Positions 8,222 through 16,123 are shown, counted from the stretch's first letter. The stretch is DNA of 64,000 nt from Parafannyhessea umbonata (GCF_900111255.1 NZ_FOGP01000004.1:1-64000), one strand, 5' to 3'. Notes: generated by a model not told the origin, from the sequence alone. Made by a program: numbers and translations.

Positions 8222-9127
8222 CTACAGGGATGCGAGCAGATTCTCTACCTCGGGACGGGTGGCCAGGTCAGGCGAGAAGGCGCTCGCCGAGCCCGTGCAG
8301 ACACCCATCTTGAATGCGGTAGCGTAGTTGCCGTCGCTCTCCAGGTACCCCGCGATGAAGCCGGCAACCATGGAGTCGCCCGCGCCGACGGAGTTGACAA
8401 CGGTTCCCTTGGGAGCCTCGCTCATGACGACCTCGCCGGTCTCCGAGACGAAGACCGCACCCTCGCCGGCCATCGAGACGAGCACGTTGCGCGCGCCCTT
8501 CTCCTGCAGCTTCTTGGCGTAGGGGACGACCTCCTCACGCTTGTTGAGCTCCACTCCGAATATGGCGCCCAGCTCATGGTTGTTGGGCTTGATGACAAAC
8601 GGGTGATACTGCAGGACGTTGACAAGCAGGTCGCGCTCGGCATCCACGGCAATGTCGACGCCGCGGCCCTCGAGCCTGCCCATGATGCGCTGGTACATGT
8701 CACCCGGAAGCATCGAGGGGACACTGCCCGCGATGACCAGGATGTCGCCCTTTCCGAGCTTGTCGAGCTTCTGGTAGAGGGCGTCGATGTCGTCCGGGGT
8801 AATCTTGGGACCCATGCCGTTGATCTCGGTCTCGTCCTCGGCCTTGAGCTTCATGTTGATGCGGCTCATTCCCTCCGCGACCGTGACGAAGTCGCAGTCG
8901 ACGCCATAACCGACAGTGCGCTCGACGATCTCGCGGCCCGTGAAGTCGGCGACGAAGCCCAGAGCGGTCGACTTGTGACCCAGGTTGTTGAGAACGATCG
9001 AGACGTTGATGCCCTTGCCACCAGGAAGGACGTTCTCGTAGTTGACGCGGTTGACCGCGCCCAGCTTCAGCGAGTCGAGCCTCACGATGTAATCGAGAGA
9101 CGGGTTAAACGTGACCGTATAGATCAT
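8222..9127 (-). CDS. fruK: 1-phosphofructokinase
   Basis: PfkB/ribokinase-family kinase that converts fructose-1-phosphate, made by the FruA transporter, to fructose-1,6-bisphosphate. The 301-residue protein starts IYTVTFNPSLDYIVRL, has the family motif PGGKGINVS near residue 35, and the C-terminal catalytic motif NSVGAGDSMVAGF with the base Asp. It begins 2 bases after the fruR stop and ends about 45 bases before fruA, so the three form one transcript. Confidence 0.95.
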   Translation of the reverse strand: MIYTVTFNPSLDYIVRLDSLKLGAVNRVNYENVLPGGKGINVSIVLNNLGHKSTALGFVADFTGREIVERTVGYGVDCDFVTVAEGMSRINMKLKAEDETEINGMGPKITPDDIDALYQKLDKLGKGDILVIAGSVPSMLPGDMYQRIMGRLEGRGVDIAVDAERDLLVNVLQYHPFVIKPNNHELGAIFGVELNKREEVVPYAKKLQEKGARNVLVSMAGEGAVFVSETGEVVMSEAPKGTVVNSVGAGDSMVAGFIAGYLESDGNYATAFKMGVCTGSASAFSPDLATRPEVENLLASL

Positions 9128-9129
9128 GG

Positions 9130-9882
9130 CTATCCTTTCACCTCGACGAAGTTGTCATACTGCCGGTATTCGGGATCACACGGCATTGCATCCGTGATGA
9201 TCGTCGCGTCCTCAAAGGCGCCGAAGCCCACAGGCGAGACGCGATCGAACTTGCTCGAGTCACACAGGACGTACGCGTGCTGCGTCTGACGCAGGGCCGC
9301 CTCCTTGACGGTGGCCTCCTCAAGCTCGGGAGTGGTAAACCCCGCCTCGGGAGTGACCCCATTCGCCCCGAAGAAGCCAACCGTAAAGTGCATGCGGCTG
9401 ATTGCCTCGACCGTGGCTGCGCCCACGACGACCTCCGTTAGCGGCTTCAGGGTTCCGCCAAGGAGAATAACGTGGCATCCGCGGCCGAGGAGCCTCTGCG
9501 CAACGGGAAGCGAATCGGTCACGAAGGTTGCACTGGTCTGGCCCATCATCTCGGCCATGGTGATGGTCGTGGTGCCACCGTCGATGTAGACGAAGTCGTC
9601 GGGCTCGACCAGCCCCACGGCAACGCGCGCGATGGCCTCCTTCGCAGAAGCGTTCAGGCGCGACCTGCTTGCCGACGCCTCGTCGTGAAGCTGCGAGTTG
9701 GCGCGAATCTTAGTTGCGCCGCCATGGACGCGAGCGACCAGACGCCGGCGGCTCAAGACCGAGAGGTCACGTCGGATGGTGGACTCCGAGGCATCGAAGG
9801 CGCTCATGAGCTCCATGGTAGAGACCGAGCCCTTGCGCTGGACATACTCGGCGATCCGCGCCTGTCTCTCCTCAGCAAGCAT
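9130..9882 (-). CDS. fruR: DeoR-family regulator of the fructose operon
   Basis: A 250-residue repressor-type protein. The N-terminal DeoR winged helix covers residues 1-57 (ERQARIAEYVQRKGSVST, DASESTIRRDLSVLSRR). The C-terminal sugar-phosphate sensor domain has DGGTTTITMAEMM and the late LCDSSKFDR motif. Members placed first in fruRKA operons respond to fructose-1-phosphate, and this one is 2 bases from fruK. Probable operator repeats lie upstream at about 9921-9973, so it should control its own operon. Confidence 0.93.
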   Translation of the reverse strand: MLAEERQARIAEYVQRKGSVSTMELMSAFDASESTIRRDLSVLSRRRLVARVHGGATKIRANSQLHDEASASRSRLNASAKEAIARVAVGLVEPDDFVYIDGGTTTITMAEMMGQTSATFVTDSLPVAQRLLGRGCHVILLGGTLKPLTEVVVGAATVEAISRMHFTVGFFGANGVTPEAGFTTPELEEATVKEAALRQTQHAYVLCDSSKFDRVSPVGFGAFEDATIITDAMPCDPEYRQYDNFVEVKG

Positions 9883-9920
9883 GCTCGTCCTCCTCGGGCG
9901 ACCGATCCCCTACCGGAAAA

Positions 9921-9973
9921 ATGATAAATCCGTCACTTTCGTTCATTATCGATCATTTCCAATCACAGTATAC
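9921..9973 (-). promoter_or_regulatory. fruRKA promoter/operator region
   Basis: This AT-rich patch just upstream of fruR holds TGAACGAAAGTGA (minus strand), which resembles the CGAAA-type half-sites of DeoR-family operators, and the near-repeats AATGATCGAT and ATAATGAACG. The exact -10 and -35 boxes are not certain. Autoregulation by FruR is inferred. Confidence 0.45.
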
Positions 9974-10077
9974 CTAACGGGCGAGTGGTATGCATCGAGC
10001 ATTAGGCGGCGTTTTGGCCAAGAAGTACACGTCGTCTAAGTCGATGAATTGACACTTCCGCATTTCCGTTACCGCTA

Positions 10078-10171
10078 CGTGACTGGTTTTGAACGGCTCT
10101 TCGGCCCCAGTCACGCGCCCCTGCCCCCCAGACGCACGAAGGGAGCCCGTCGGCCTGGCCGGCGGGCTCCC
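10078..10171 (-). terminator. Two hairpins downstream of the alcohol dehydrogenase gene
   Basis: The 322-base gap between fruR and the dehydrogenase gene holds two strong inverted repeats. At 10141-10171, GGGAGCCCGTCGGCC pairs with GGCCGGCGGGCTCCC, a likely terminator for the minus-strand gene ending at 10205. At 10078-10115, CGTGACTGG pairs with CCAGTCACG across a 20-base loop. Neither has a long T run. No gene is visible in the gap. Confidence 0.55.
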
Positions 10172-10204
10172 TCCCCTATTGTTCGCATTTATGTGGCGAC
10201 GCCC

Positions 10205-11419
10205 TTAGAAGTTGACGGGAGTGTCGTTGTAGACGCACTCGAGCAGCTTCTCCATCTCCTCCTGCGTGGGCTGGCGCGGGTTGGAGCCGGTGCAGGCGTC
10301 GAGCAGCGCGTTGGCCGCGACGTCGTGCTTCTTCGCCTCAAACTCCTCGTAGTCGATGACGGAGGCGTCGGCCTTCACGCCGCCGGCACCATAGTTCTTG
10401 ATGCCCTGCGGAATATCGATCTGGTCGTTGATGTCGCGAATCTTCTGGACCAGCGCCTCGACGAGCCCGTCCTCGGTAGTGCCCTCAAGATGCAGGATCT
10501 CCTTGGCAATGTAGGCATAGCGGCTCTTGGCGCGGGCATCCTTGGCGTTGAACTGGATGACCTTGCCCAGGTACATGGCGTTTGCGCAGCCGTGGATGAT
10601 GTGGTCGCCGGTAAACGCGGCGCCAGTCTTGTGGGCCATGGAGTGGACGATGCCCAGCAGACCCGAGGAGAACGCGATGCCGGCGATGCACTGTGCGTCA
10701 TGCATGTGCTTGCGGGCCTCGTGGTCGCCCGTGTAGGACTTGGGCAGCCACTCGACGATCTCGCGGATGGCGTGGAGCGCGTTAGCGTCGGTGTACATGG
10801 AGGCCGCAGTGGAGACGTAGGCCTCGATGGCGTGGGTAAGTGCGTCCATGCCGGTGTGCGCGCAGAGCTTTGCGGGCATGGTGTACGTCAGCTCGGGGTC
10901 GACGATGGCGACGTCCGGGGTGATCTCGAAATCTGCGATGGGGAACTTGATGCCCTTGGAGTAGTCGGTGATGATCGAGAATGCGGTGACCTCGGTCGCG
11001 GTGCCCGAGGTAGAGGAAATCGCACAGAAGTGCGCCTTGGTGCGGAGCTTCGGCAGGCCAAAGACCTTACACATGTCCTCAAACGTGGTCTCGGGGTACT
11101 CGTACTTGATCCACATGGCCTTGGCGGCGTCGATGGGAGAGCCGCCACCGATGGCGACGATCCAGTCGGGCTGGAACTCCTGCATGACGGCGGCACCGCT
11201 CATGACCGTCTCGACGGAGGGGTCGGACTCGACGCCCTCGATCAGCTTGACCTCCATGCCAGCGGACTCGAGGTCAGCCTGAACATCCTGGAGGAAGCCA
11301 CCGCGCTTCATGGAGCCGCCGCCGCAGACGATGACAGCCTTCGAGCCCTGGAAGTTCTTGACCTCATGACGAGCGCCCTCGCCGAAGTACAGGTCACGCG
11401 GATTGGTAAAACGTCCCAT
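10205..11419 (-). CDS. Iron-containing alcohol dehydrogenase
   Basis: A 404-residue NAD-dependent group III dehydrogenase, probably reducing aldehydes to alcohols in fermentation. The start at 11419 has AGGAGAG upstream; the longer frame to 11626 has none. The nucleotide-binding GGGSPIDAAKAMW is near residue 100. The metal ligands are the Asp and His of GMDALTHAIEAY, the His of VHSMAHKTG, and the His of IIHGCANA. It looks like the butanol/1,3-propanediol dehydrogenase branch; the exact substrate is open. It is monocistronic, and a GAAA-tetraloop hairpin lies in its leader. Confidence 0.9.
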   Translation of the reverse strand: MGRFTNPRDLYFGEGARHEVKNFQGSKAVIVCGGGSMKRGGFLQDVQADLESAGMEVKLIEGVESDPSVETVMSGAAVMQEFQPDWIVAIGGGSPIDAAKAMWIKYEYPETTFEDMCKVFGLPKLRTKAHFCAISSTSGTATEVTAFSIITDYSKGIKFPIADFEITPDVAIVDPELTYTMPAKLCAHTGMDALTHAIEAYVSTAASMYTDANALHAIREIVEWLPKSYTGDHEARKHMHDAQCIAGIAFSSGLLGIVHSMAHKTGAAFTGDHIIHGCANAMYLGKVIQFNAKDARAKSRYAYIAKEILHLEGTTEDGLVEALVQKIRDINDQIDIPQGIKNYGAGGVKADASVIDYEEFEAKKHDVAANALLDACTGSNPRQPTQEEMEKLLECVYNDTPVNF

Positions 11420-11779
11420 AACACTCTCCTTTTTGTGGGGCCGCCAGCATTGAACGGCCAATGCACGAAGAGAAGGACTTTCGTCCTTCAGACCTACCAA
11501 ATCGAGCCAGTCAGGGTCCTTCCTCACCCAACCAAGGCACAGCATACCCGTGCCAACTTTTGGCTTTCTTCTAAATCCGCATACCTTTTTATCAGGCCAT
11601 TTACTGATTCGAAACAGTGTTTGCATTGACGTTTTCTAATGTCCACAAGAGTATGTACATTTGCTTTGTGTCGACCGCCGTCGCCCCAAATCCCCAAGGC
11701 GGCGCATGGCCTATATTTGGGTATGTATATGCCACGCCCCGCACGCCGGGGCCGCAACCGCCTACCACCAGGAGCCTGC
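11420..11779. other. Gene-free divergent promoter region
   Basis: This 360-base gap separates the minus-strand dehydrogenase from the plus-strand TPR pair and is clearly AT-richer than its flanks around 11560-11720. On the minus strand GAAGGAC-GAAA-GTCCTTC (11472-11489) forms a perfect GNRA-tetraloop hairpin about 53 bases before the dehydrogenase ATG, possibly stabilising its mRNA. On the plus strand a TTGACG -35-like box lies at 11626-11631, but no convincing -10 box follows. No small gene is convincing here. Confidence 0.5.
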
Positions 11780-12844
11780 GTGTCGTTCGATCCAAACAAA
11801 GAAGACTACCAGCGGCTAGGCCTCCGCTTTGCCGCATCGCTCGACGGACAGGACCCCCAGAACGTTGCGCGGAGCTTTGCGAGCTTTGGGCGGACCTTCG
11901 CCCGCGACCGCGACAGCCTGCCCCAAACGGACCAGGACCGAGCCTTTCACCTTGTTGCCGTCGCCGCGACGACCATCGACTACGAACTGCCCTTCGCCGA
12001 CGACGTGCGCGCGAAGCAGCTCATCCGGAAGGGTCACCAGCTCTTGGACGAGGCCCTTCAGCTGGACCCCACAAACGTAGACGCGCAGCGCATGAAGGCC
12101 GCGGCGGACATCCCCTCGTTCGAGGGATACTACGACTTCCTGCTCGACGGGGTCGACTCCGCGCGCGAAAAGTCGTTCAAGGCCGCAGGCCAGGCCGCCG
12201 AGGCCGAGCCCCACGGAGAACGCGCGAGGCTCGCCCGAGAGCTCGCCCTTCGCCCCTACCTACGCTGGCTTTCGACCCTGGCAAGCAAGGCCATCATCTG
12301 CGGTCACAACCGCCAGGCGCTCGCCACCTGTCAGAAGGTCTTCGAGCTCGACCCTCAGGACCAGGCCGACGCGCGCTTCACCGCCGCCATCGCCTACGCC
12401 AAGCTCGAGGACGAACAGGGGCTCGAGGGGCTTCGCCGCTTCGGGCGGAAGCAGACCGGGCTTCGCTCGCATGACGGCGACGACGCCTGGCTGCAGATTG
12501 CCCGCATCTCCATCGCTTACAAGAGACACGACCTGAGCACCGCAGAGTCGCAGCTGCGCGCGCTCCTGGGCAGCTACCCCTTTGCAGCCGAGGCGATCGT
12601 TTCTCAGCGAGAGCTCCCCGACGGCGTGTTTGCCCGGCTGGCCGTACCCGCCTTCAGCGAAGACGAGCTCATTCTTGCCATCTCGGAGTGCACCGTCCTA
12701 ATACAGGAGGGCCGCGACAGGGCCGGCCGCGGCGCGCTGGGCTCCTGGCTCATCCAGGCCGCCCACCGCATCGACCCCGCCGGAGCCAGCCGTGGCCTCG
12801 AGCAGGATTCCGCCGACAACCCCAAGGGAGGCCTGAGCCGATGA
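11780..12844 (+). CDS. TPR-like protein of unknown function (paralog 1)
   Basis: A 354-residue soluble, helix-rich protein; I do not recognise a named family. The start is taken as GTG at 11780 (VSFDPNKEDY), with GGAG just upstream; the frame extends to 11639 without support. Helical hairpins typical of tetratricopeptide repeats are visible: GHQLLDEALQLDPTNVDAQR (residues about 84-103) and RQALATCQKVFELDPQDQAD (about 180-200). The second half matches the next gene: ARFTAAIAYAKLEDEQGL here and ARHTCALALARLEDEEAF there. There is no signal peptide or membrane segment. The stop overlaps the next start (ATGA), so the pair is translationally coupled and probably acts together. A scaffold or ST7-like role is only a guess. 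Confidence 0.8.
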   Translation: MSFDPNKEDYQRLGLRFAASLDGQDPQNVARSFASFGRTFARDRDSLPQTDQDRAFHLVAVAATTIDYELPFADDVRAKQLIRKGHQLLDEALQLDPTNVDAQRMKAAADIPSFEGYYDFLLDGVDSAREKSFKAAGQAAEAEPHGERARLARELALRPYLRWLSTLASKAIICGHNRQALATCQKVFELDPQDQADARFTAAIAYAKLEDEQGLEGLRRFGRKQTGLRSHDGDDAWLQIARISIAYKRHDLSTAESQLRALLGSYPFAAEAIVSQRELPDGVFARLAVPAFSEDELILAISECTVLIQEGRDRAGRGALGSWLIQAAHRIDPAGASRGLEQDSADNPKGGLSR

Positions 12845-13812
12845 ACGCACGAGACGAGTTCGTACTCAGGCTTGCGACAAAGCGCGGCGCCAAGCTGAGA
12901 CTTTCGGACAGCGGCTACGCAGAGTTGCTCCTAGCCGTGCAAGAGGACCCCACGAAGTTCATGGAGGACGCCTCGGACGAGGCCTTCCTCTGCATTGCGC
13001 AAGCACTTCGCCGCTACAACGAATCCCGGAGCAAGGACGAGTTCCTCGACGACGCCGACTTCATGCGCGAGCGCAAGCGCCGTCTCGAGCGCATGCGCCA
13101 GGATTGCGCGCAGGCCCTCGAGCTTGACCCCGGCTGCACGGACGCCCTCCTCCTGGAGGCAATAGCCCAGGACAGCGACCTCGACGCACTTCTCGACCGC
13201 CTCTTGGAGGTTGAGCGTGAGGCGAGCGAGAAGGACGGGCCCCTTCAGGCTGCGGGGTCGGGCGACGCCTGGGATGACGTCATGGTCCGCCCGCGCCTAC
13301 GCGTTCAGGCGACCATCTCGCGCACCTGCCTCGACACGGGACGCTTTCGCATGGCGGACGCCGTCGGCCAGTCGCTCATCGCTCTTTCCCACAGCGACCA
13401 CCTGGGCGCCCGGCACACCTGCGCGCTGGCGCTCGCCCGACTAGAGGATGAGGAGGCCTTCGACGCACTTGACGCGAAGTTCTCGAGACGAGGGGACTGC
13501 TGGCTCCAGCTCTCACGCGTGATCCTTCTGTTTAAACTCGGGCGCATGGCAGCCGCCCGTCGCGCGCTGCGCGGCTTCAGGGGCCTGTGCGAGGGCGGCA
13601 TCTACGCGCTCCTGAGACCCGTTATGGTCGACACTTACATGCCTGACCGGCCACAGTGCGATCCCTACAGCTTTGAGGAGGCTACGGTCGCCATCCACGA
13701 GGCCGACCCCATCATCGTTGACGTTCCCGACCTTCCGCAATGGGTCGAGAATCAGCCTGACATGCGCGAGGCGGCGATGTCGTTTGCGCAGAGGATGGGT
13801 TTTGACTGGTAG
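12841..13812 (+). CDS. TPR-like protein of unknown function (paralog 2)
   Basis: A 323-residue soluble protein, coupled to its paralog by an ATGA overlap. The N-terminal half has DCAQALELDPGCTDALLLEA, a TPR-like helix pair. The second half has TGRFRMADAVGQSLIAL, then the shared block with LARLEDEEAF and GDCWLQLSRVILLFKLGRM, which matches DDAWLQIARISIAYKRHDL in paralog 1. The pattern of a final TPR array followed by a conserved helical tail recalls bacterial ST7-like proteins, but this is weak. The gene ends 31 bases before tRNA-Glu. Function unknown; it most likely binds protein partners. Confidence 0.8.
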   Translation: MNARDEFVLRLATKRGAKLRLSDSGYAELLLAVQEDPTKFMEDASDEAFLCIAQALRRYNESRSKDEFLDDADFMRERKRRLERMRQDCAQALELDPGCTDALLLEAIAQDSDLDALLDRLLEVEREASEKDGPLQAAGSGDAWDDVMVRPRLRVQATISRTCLDTGRFRMADAVGQSLIALSHSDHLGARHTCALALARLEDEEAFDALDAKFSRRGDCWLQLSRVILLFKLGRMAAARRALRGFRGLCEGGIYALLRPVMVDTYMPDRPQCDPYSFEEATVAIHEADPIIVDVPDLPQWVENQPDMREAAMSFAQRMGFDW

Positions 13813-13828
13813 CAAGGGTCCCGTCTGG

Positions 13829-13834
13829 TATACT
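13829..13834 (+). promoter_or_regulatory. -10 box of the tRNA-Glu promoter
   Basis: TATACT ends 10 bases before the first base of tRNA-Glu, the usual spacing for a short tRNA leader. The matching -35 region would lie inside the end of the preceding gene and is not clear. Confidence 0.5.
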
Positions 13835-13843
13835 GCAGCGTGC

Positions 13844-13918
13844 GTCCCCATCGTCTAGTGGTTAGGACATCGCCCTTTCAAGGCGGCGACACGGGTTCGA
13901 ATCCCGTTGGGGGCACCA
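13844..13918 (+). tRNA. tRNA-Glu (anticodon TTC)
   Basis: Complete cloverleaf: acceptor GTCCCCA pairs with TGGGGGC (one T-G pair), the anticodon loop CTTTCAA gives TTC, the T arm is ACGGG-TTCGAAT-CCCGT, and CCA is encoded. Its 3' end is followed by a terminator, and both are partly duplicated downstream. Confidence 0.95.
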
Positions 13919-13927
13919 CGTTACTTC

Positions 13928-13954
13928 AGCTCTCTATCTCCAGAGAGCTTTTTT
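13928..13954 (+). terminator. Terminator of tRNA-Glu
   Basis: AGCTCTCT pairs with AGAGAGCT around the loop ATCTCC and is followed by a T run. A second version with a different stem but nearly the same loop (ATCTCT) occurs at 14098-14117. Confidence 0.85.
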
Positions 13955-13971
13955 GTTAGGACAACGTCCCA

Positions 13972-14073
13972 GGGAGTCGAACCGCAAGGTCGCAAGGCGC
14001 CAGTGGCGCCTTGCGGGGTGAGCGCGAAGCGCGAACCCTCAGAGCCTTGCCCGAAGGGCAACGCGGGACTCCC
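13972..14073 (+). repeat. Cloverleaf-like nested inverted repeat
   Basis: An outer 7-base stem (GGGAGTC at 13972-13978, GACTCCC at 14067-14073) encloses three hairpins in a row. The first is a perfect 10-base stem, GCAAGGCGCC with GGCGCCTTGC and loop AGT (13992-14014). The second is GGGT-GA-GCGC-GAA-GCGC-GA-ACCC with opposed GA mismatches. The third is TTGCCC-GAA-GGGCAA. A GCGGG-ACT-CCCGC hairpin can form instead of the outer stem, and the 3' edge then reads like a tRNA T arm and acceptor end (CTGGGGGCACCA). No open reading frame explains this. RNA or mobile repeat is undecided. Confidence 0.55.
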
Positions 14074-14074
14074 G

Positions 14075-14152
14075 CTGGGGGCACCACGTGAGATTAGCCC
14101 TCCTATCTCTAGGAGGGTTTATTGTTAGGTCAACGCCGCAGGGAGTCGAACC
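14075..14152 (+). repeat. Second copy of the tRNA-Glu 3' end, terminator and spacer
   Basis: This copies the order found after the true tRNA-Glu. TGGGGGCACCACGT (14076-14089) repeats 13908-13921. A terminator-like stem CCCTCCT/AGGAGGG with loop ATCTCT (14098-14117) replaces AGCTCTCT/AGAGAGCT. The spacer TTGTTAGGTCAACG and the sequence AGGGAGTCGAACC then recur. The two terminator stems differ on both arms but still pair, so structure is conserved over sequence. From 14153 the two copies diverge. Confidence 0.7.
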
Positions 14153-14287
14153 CGTGAGCGCGTGCGTTGGCACGATATATCTGCCGAGTGCGCAATGCAT
14201 TTTTTACAGTGATGGCATAAGTAACTGTCGGTATATAGATTCAAGAAGCAATGGGCTTAGCTGCCCACAGGGAGAAGGAGCACGTCA

Positions 14288-14656
14288 ATGGAAAAGGTAG
14301 AGCGTTTGCTGGCGGAGCTGAAGGAGCATGCCTAAGCACAGGAACTCTTGAAGGAGCGCGACACGATCGAGACCATGTCGGACTTTGCCGAGGTAATCCT
14401 GTCCTCCGCGCAGAGGCTGGGGGTCGAAACGGATGTTGATGCCCCCGAGCTTGCTGGGTACCTGGAATCCATGGAGGCCTTCCAGAGAGACTCTACGGAG
14501 CAGGCGGCCGATGCGTTACTCGAGCTCGAAGATAGTGATCTGGAGAATGTTGCAGGCGGCAAAGGCCATTCGTGCGGTCAGTCTATGGGTGAGGCATTCG
14601 ACCATGCGTTTGAATGCTGGAGCAACGACAAGTGCGCCACGTTCCTCTGGAACTAA
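14288..14656 (+). pseudogene. Double-glycine leader peptide precursor (RiPP/bacteriocin-like), interrupted by TAA
   Basis: From ATG 14288, behind a strong AGGGAGAAGGAG site, the frame reads MEKVERLLAELKEHA, hits TAA at 14333-14335, then continues in the same frame to 14656 (122 codons in all). The second part has an acidic leader of the Nif11/nitrile-hydratase kind ending DSDLENVAGG, a classic double-glycine cleavage motif. A 31-residue core with three Cys, two Trp and two His follows. A TTG at 14348 with AGGA upstream could restart translation. No modification enzyme is nearby; a broken ABC exporter lies convergent. The nonsense codon is seen directly; a former secreted modified peptide is inferred. 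Confidence 0.6.
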
Positions 14657-14674
14657 TCGGAGATGAAGTACATC

Positions 14675-15050
14675 CTAAACCGACAGATACATCTCGTTCT
14701 TCATGTCGTAGATGATGCGCTCGCTGATCCACGAGTTGATGTAGTTCTCCAGCACGCCCACCAGCTGGCTCGCGAGCATGGCGCCAAGGGCGGTAAACAG
14801 TAGCCTGACCAGCAGAGTCAGGTCATCGCCTACCAAGGCCTGGTCGACGATGCGTCCCGTGATGATGGGGGGGCAGCAGGCCCACAACGCTCGAAACAAG
14901 GATGGCCACGAAGACGGCAATGAACTGAAGCCAGTAGGGCGCAAGATAGCTGAGGATTCTCTTGAGCAGCTGTGGCGTCACCTTGGGCGCATTGGCCTTC
15001 TCTTCCTCGGTCAGAAACTGCTGTCGTCTATATCCACCCGGTGCTGGCAT
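14675..15050 (-). pseudogene. ABC exporter fragment, frameshifted and truncated
   Basis: Starting at 15050 behind AGGAG, the first frame gives the N-terminal part of an ABC exporter membrane domain (PQLLKRILSYLAPYWLQFIA, then SVVGLLPP). The reading frame is lost at a run of seven G/C bases (about 14867-14873). The next frame continues the same protein: IITGRIVDQALVGDDL, then ENYINSWISERIIYDMKNEM. It stops at 14675 after about 125 residues. The rest of the membrane domain and the whole ATPase are missing, so the gene is dead. It ends 18 bases from the end of the peptide precursor, so the two may be remnants of one export locus. Confidence 0.75.
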
Positions 15051-15141
15051 GGCTACTCCTCAGGTGGTGGGTTTTGCCCATAGTACCAGCGGATTGTTAC
15101 CACTTTGCAGCGCGTGTTCGTCCCCGACGGGCGAGCCGGCG

Positions 15142-15975
15142 TTAGATTTCGCGAATCTCGCGGATGCGCCATTCGCGCGGCGTGAGGCCCGTGGCGTGCT
15201 TGAAGGCCGTCTGCAGGTGGCTCTGTGATGAGAAGCCGGTCTGGTAGGCAATCTGTGCAATGTCGTAGTCAGTGGTGTCAAGCAGGCGTCGCGCACGCTC
15301 GACGCGCACGCGCCTCACGTAGGCCGCAAAGGTCTCGCCCGTCTCGTTCTTAAAGCGTGTGCAAAGCGTCTTGCGGCTCACGCCCAGGGCGTTTGCCACC
15401 GAGTCTCCGTCGAGGCGCTGCGAGAGGTGGCTGCGTACGTAGTTCATTGCCTGATGCGAAAGCGGGTGCGTACGCGCTTTGCCCTCTTTGCGAACAGCCT
15501 TGGTCAGCTCCAACATCATGGGAAGCACCAAGTAATGGGCCACTTCCTCGTTGCTCGTCTCGTTGGCGAGGTTCATATAGTGCTGTGTGATGGCAAACGA
15601 GCGGATGGCGGGCAATCCGCCCTTGCGGGCGGCCTCAATACAGGTGCTGGAAAGGAAGGCCACGGCAGAGCGTCCCTGTAACAGCGGATCGTCTGAGGTC
15701 TTGGGCTCCATAAGCGGCATGTCGGTGCGGATGAAGCGCAGCAGACCATCGGTGTCGCCCAAGGCTATATAAGAAGCAAAGCCTTCGTACTGCTCGGCGA
15801 TCTCGCGAGCAGACACGTCGGTGCTCACTGCTATGAACTGCATGTTCTTTGAGTAGGTCACGATCTCGGACATCTCGTCCTCGACGCTGGCCTTGTTGAC
15901 AAAACTGACGGCGTCAATGATTTCCTGCTCGGTAAGAAGGGTGGGCATGACCAGCTCAAGATCTACGGCACTCAT
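15142..15975 (-). CDS. AraC-family transcriptional regulator
   Basis: A 277-residue regulator. The C-terminal AraC DNA-binding domain (residues about 175-275) has both helix-turn-helices: GDSVANALGVSRKTLCTRFK, and DIAQIAYQTGFSSQSHLQTA followed by FKHATGLTPREWR. The N-terminal 170 residues form a helical sensor region of a kind common in Gram-positive AraC proteins and have no named motif I can see. It is divergent from the mannose-type PTS at 16210. Two direct repeats 31 bases apart in the shared promoter region fit an AraC operator, so it probably activates that PTS. Confidence 0.9.
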   Translation of the reverse strand: MSAVDLELVMPTLLTEQEIIDAVSFVNKASVEDEMSEIVTYSKNMQFIAVSTDVSAREIAEQYEGFASYIALGDTDGLLRFIRTDMPLMEPKTSDDPLLQGRSAVAFLSSTCIEAARKGGLPAIRSFAITQHYMNLANETSNEEVAHYLVLPMMLELTKAVRKEGKARTHPLSHQAMNYVRSHLSQRLDGDSVANALGVSRKTLCTRFKNETGETFAAYVRRVRVERARRLLDTTDYDIAQIAYQTGFSSQSHLQTAFKHATGLTPREWRIREIREI

Positions 15976-16123
15976 GAACCCTCCAATTGTGTGTGCACTA
16001 CCACAAATCTAAAAAAAGGCGTAACACAGCTTGTATCTCAAACGATTTGCCATCTTCATACTTTACACACACAGTTACAGTTTGGCGCGACAAATTCAGA
16101 GGGTCGTACGAAAGCCCTCGGTT

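Noticed and set aside
6145-8313. A 722-codon plus-strand open frame opposite fruA
   Set aside because: It is the antisense shadow of a clear FruA protein in GC-rich DNA, with low-complexity composition and no ribosome site or motif. The same applies to the long frames opposite dnaX, glgB, glgP and the GH13-GH77 gene.
13907-14128. A 73-codon frame across the tRNA-Glu end and the repeats
   Set aside because: It runs through a tRNA and terminator sequence, so it is not coding.
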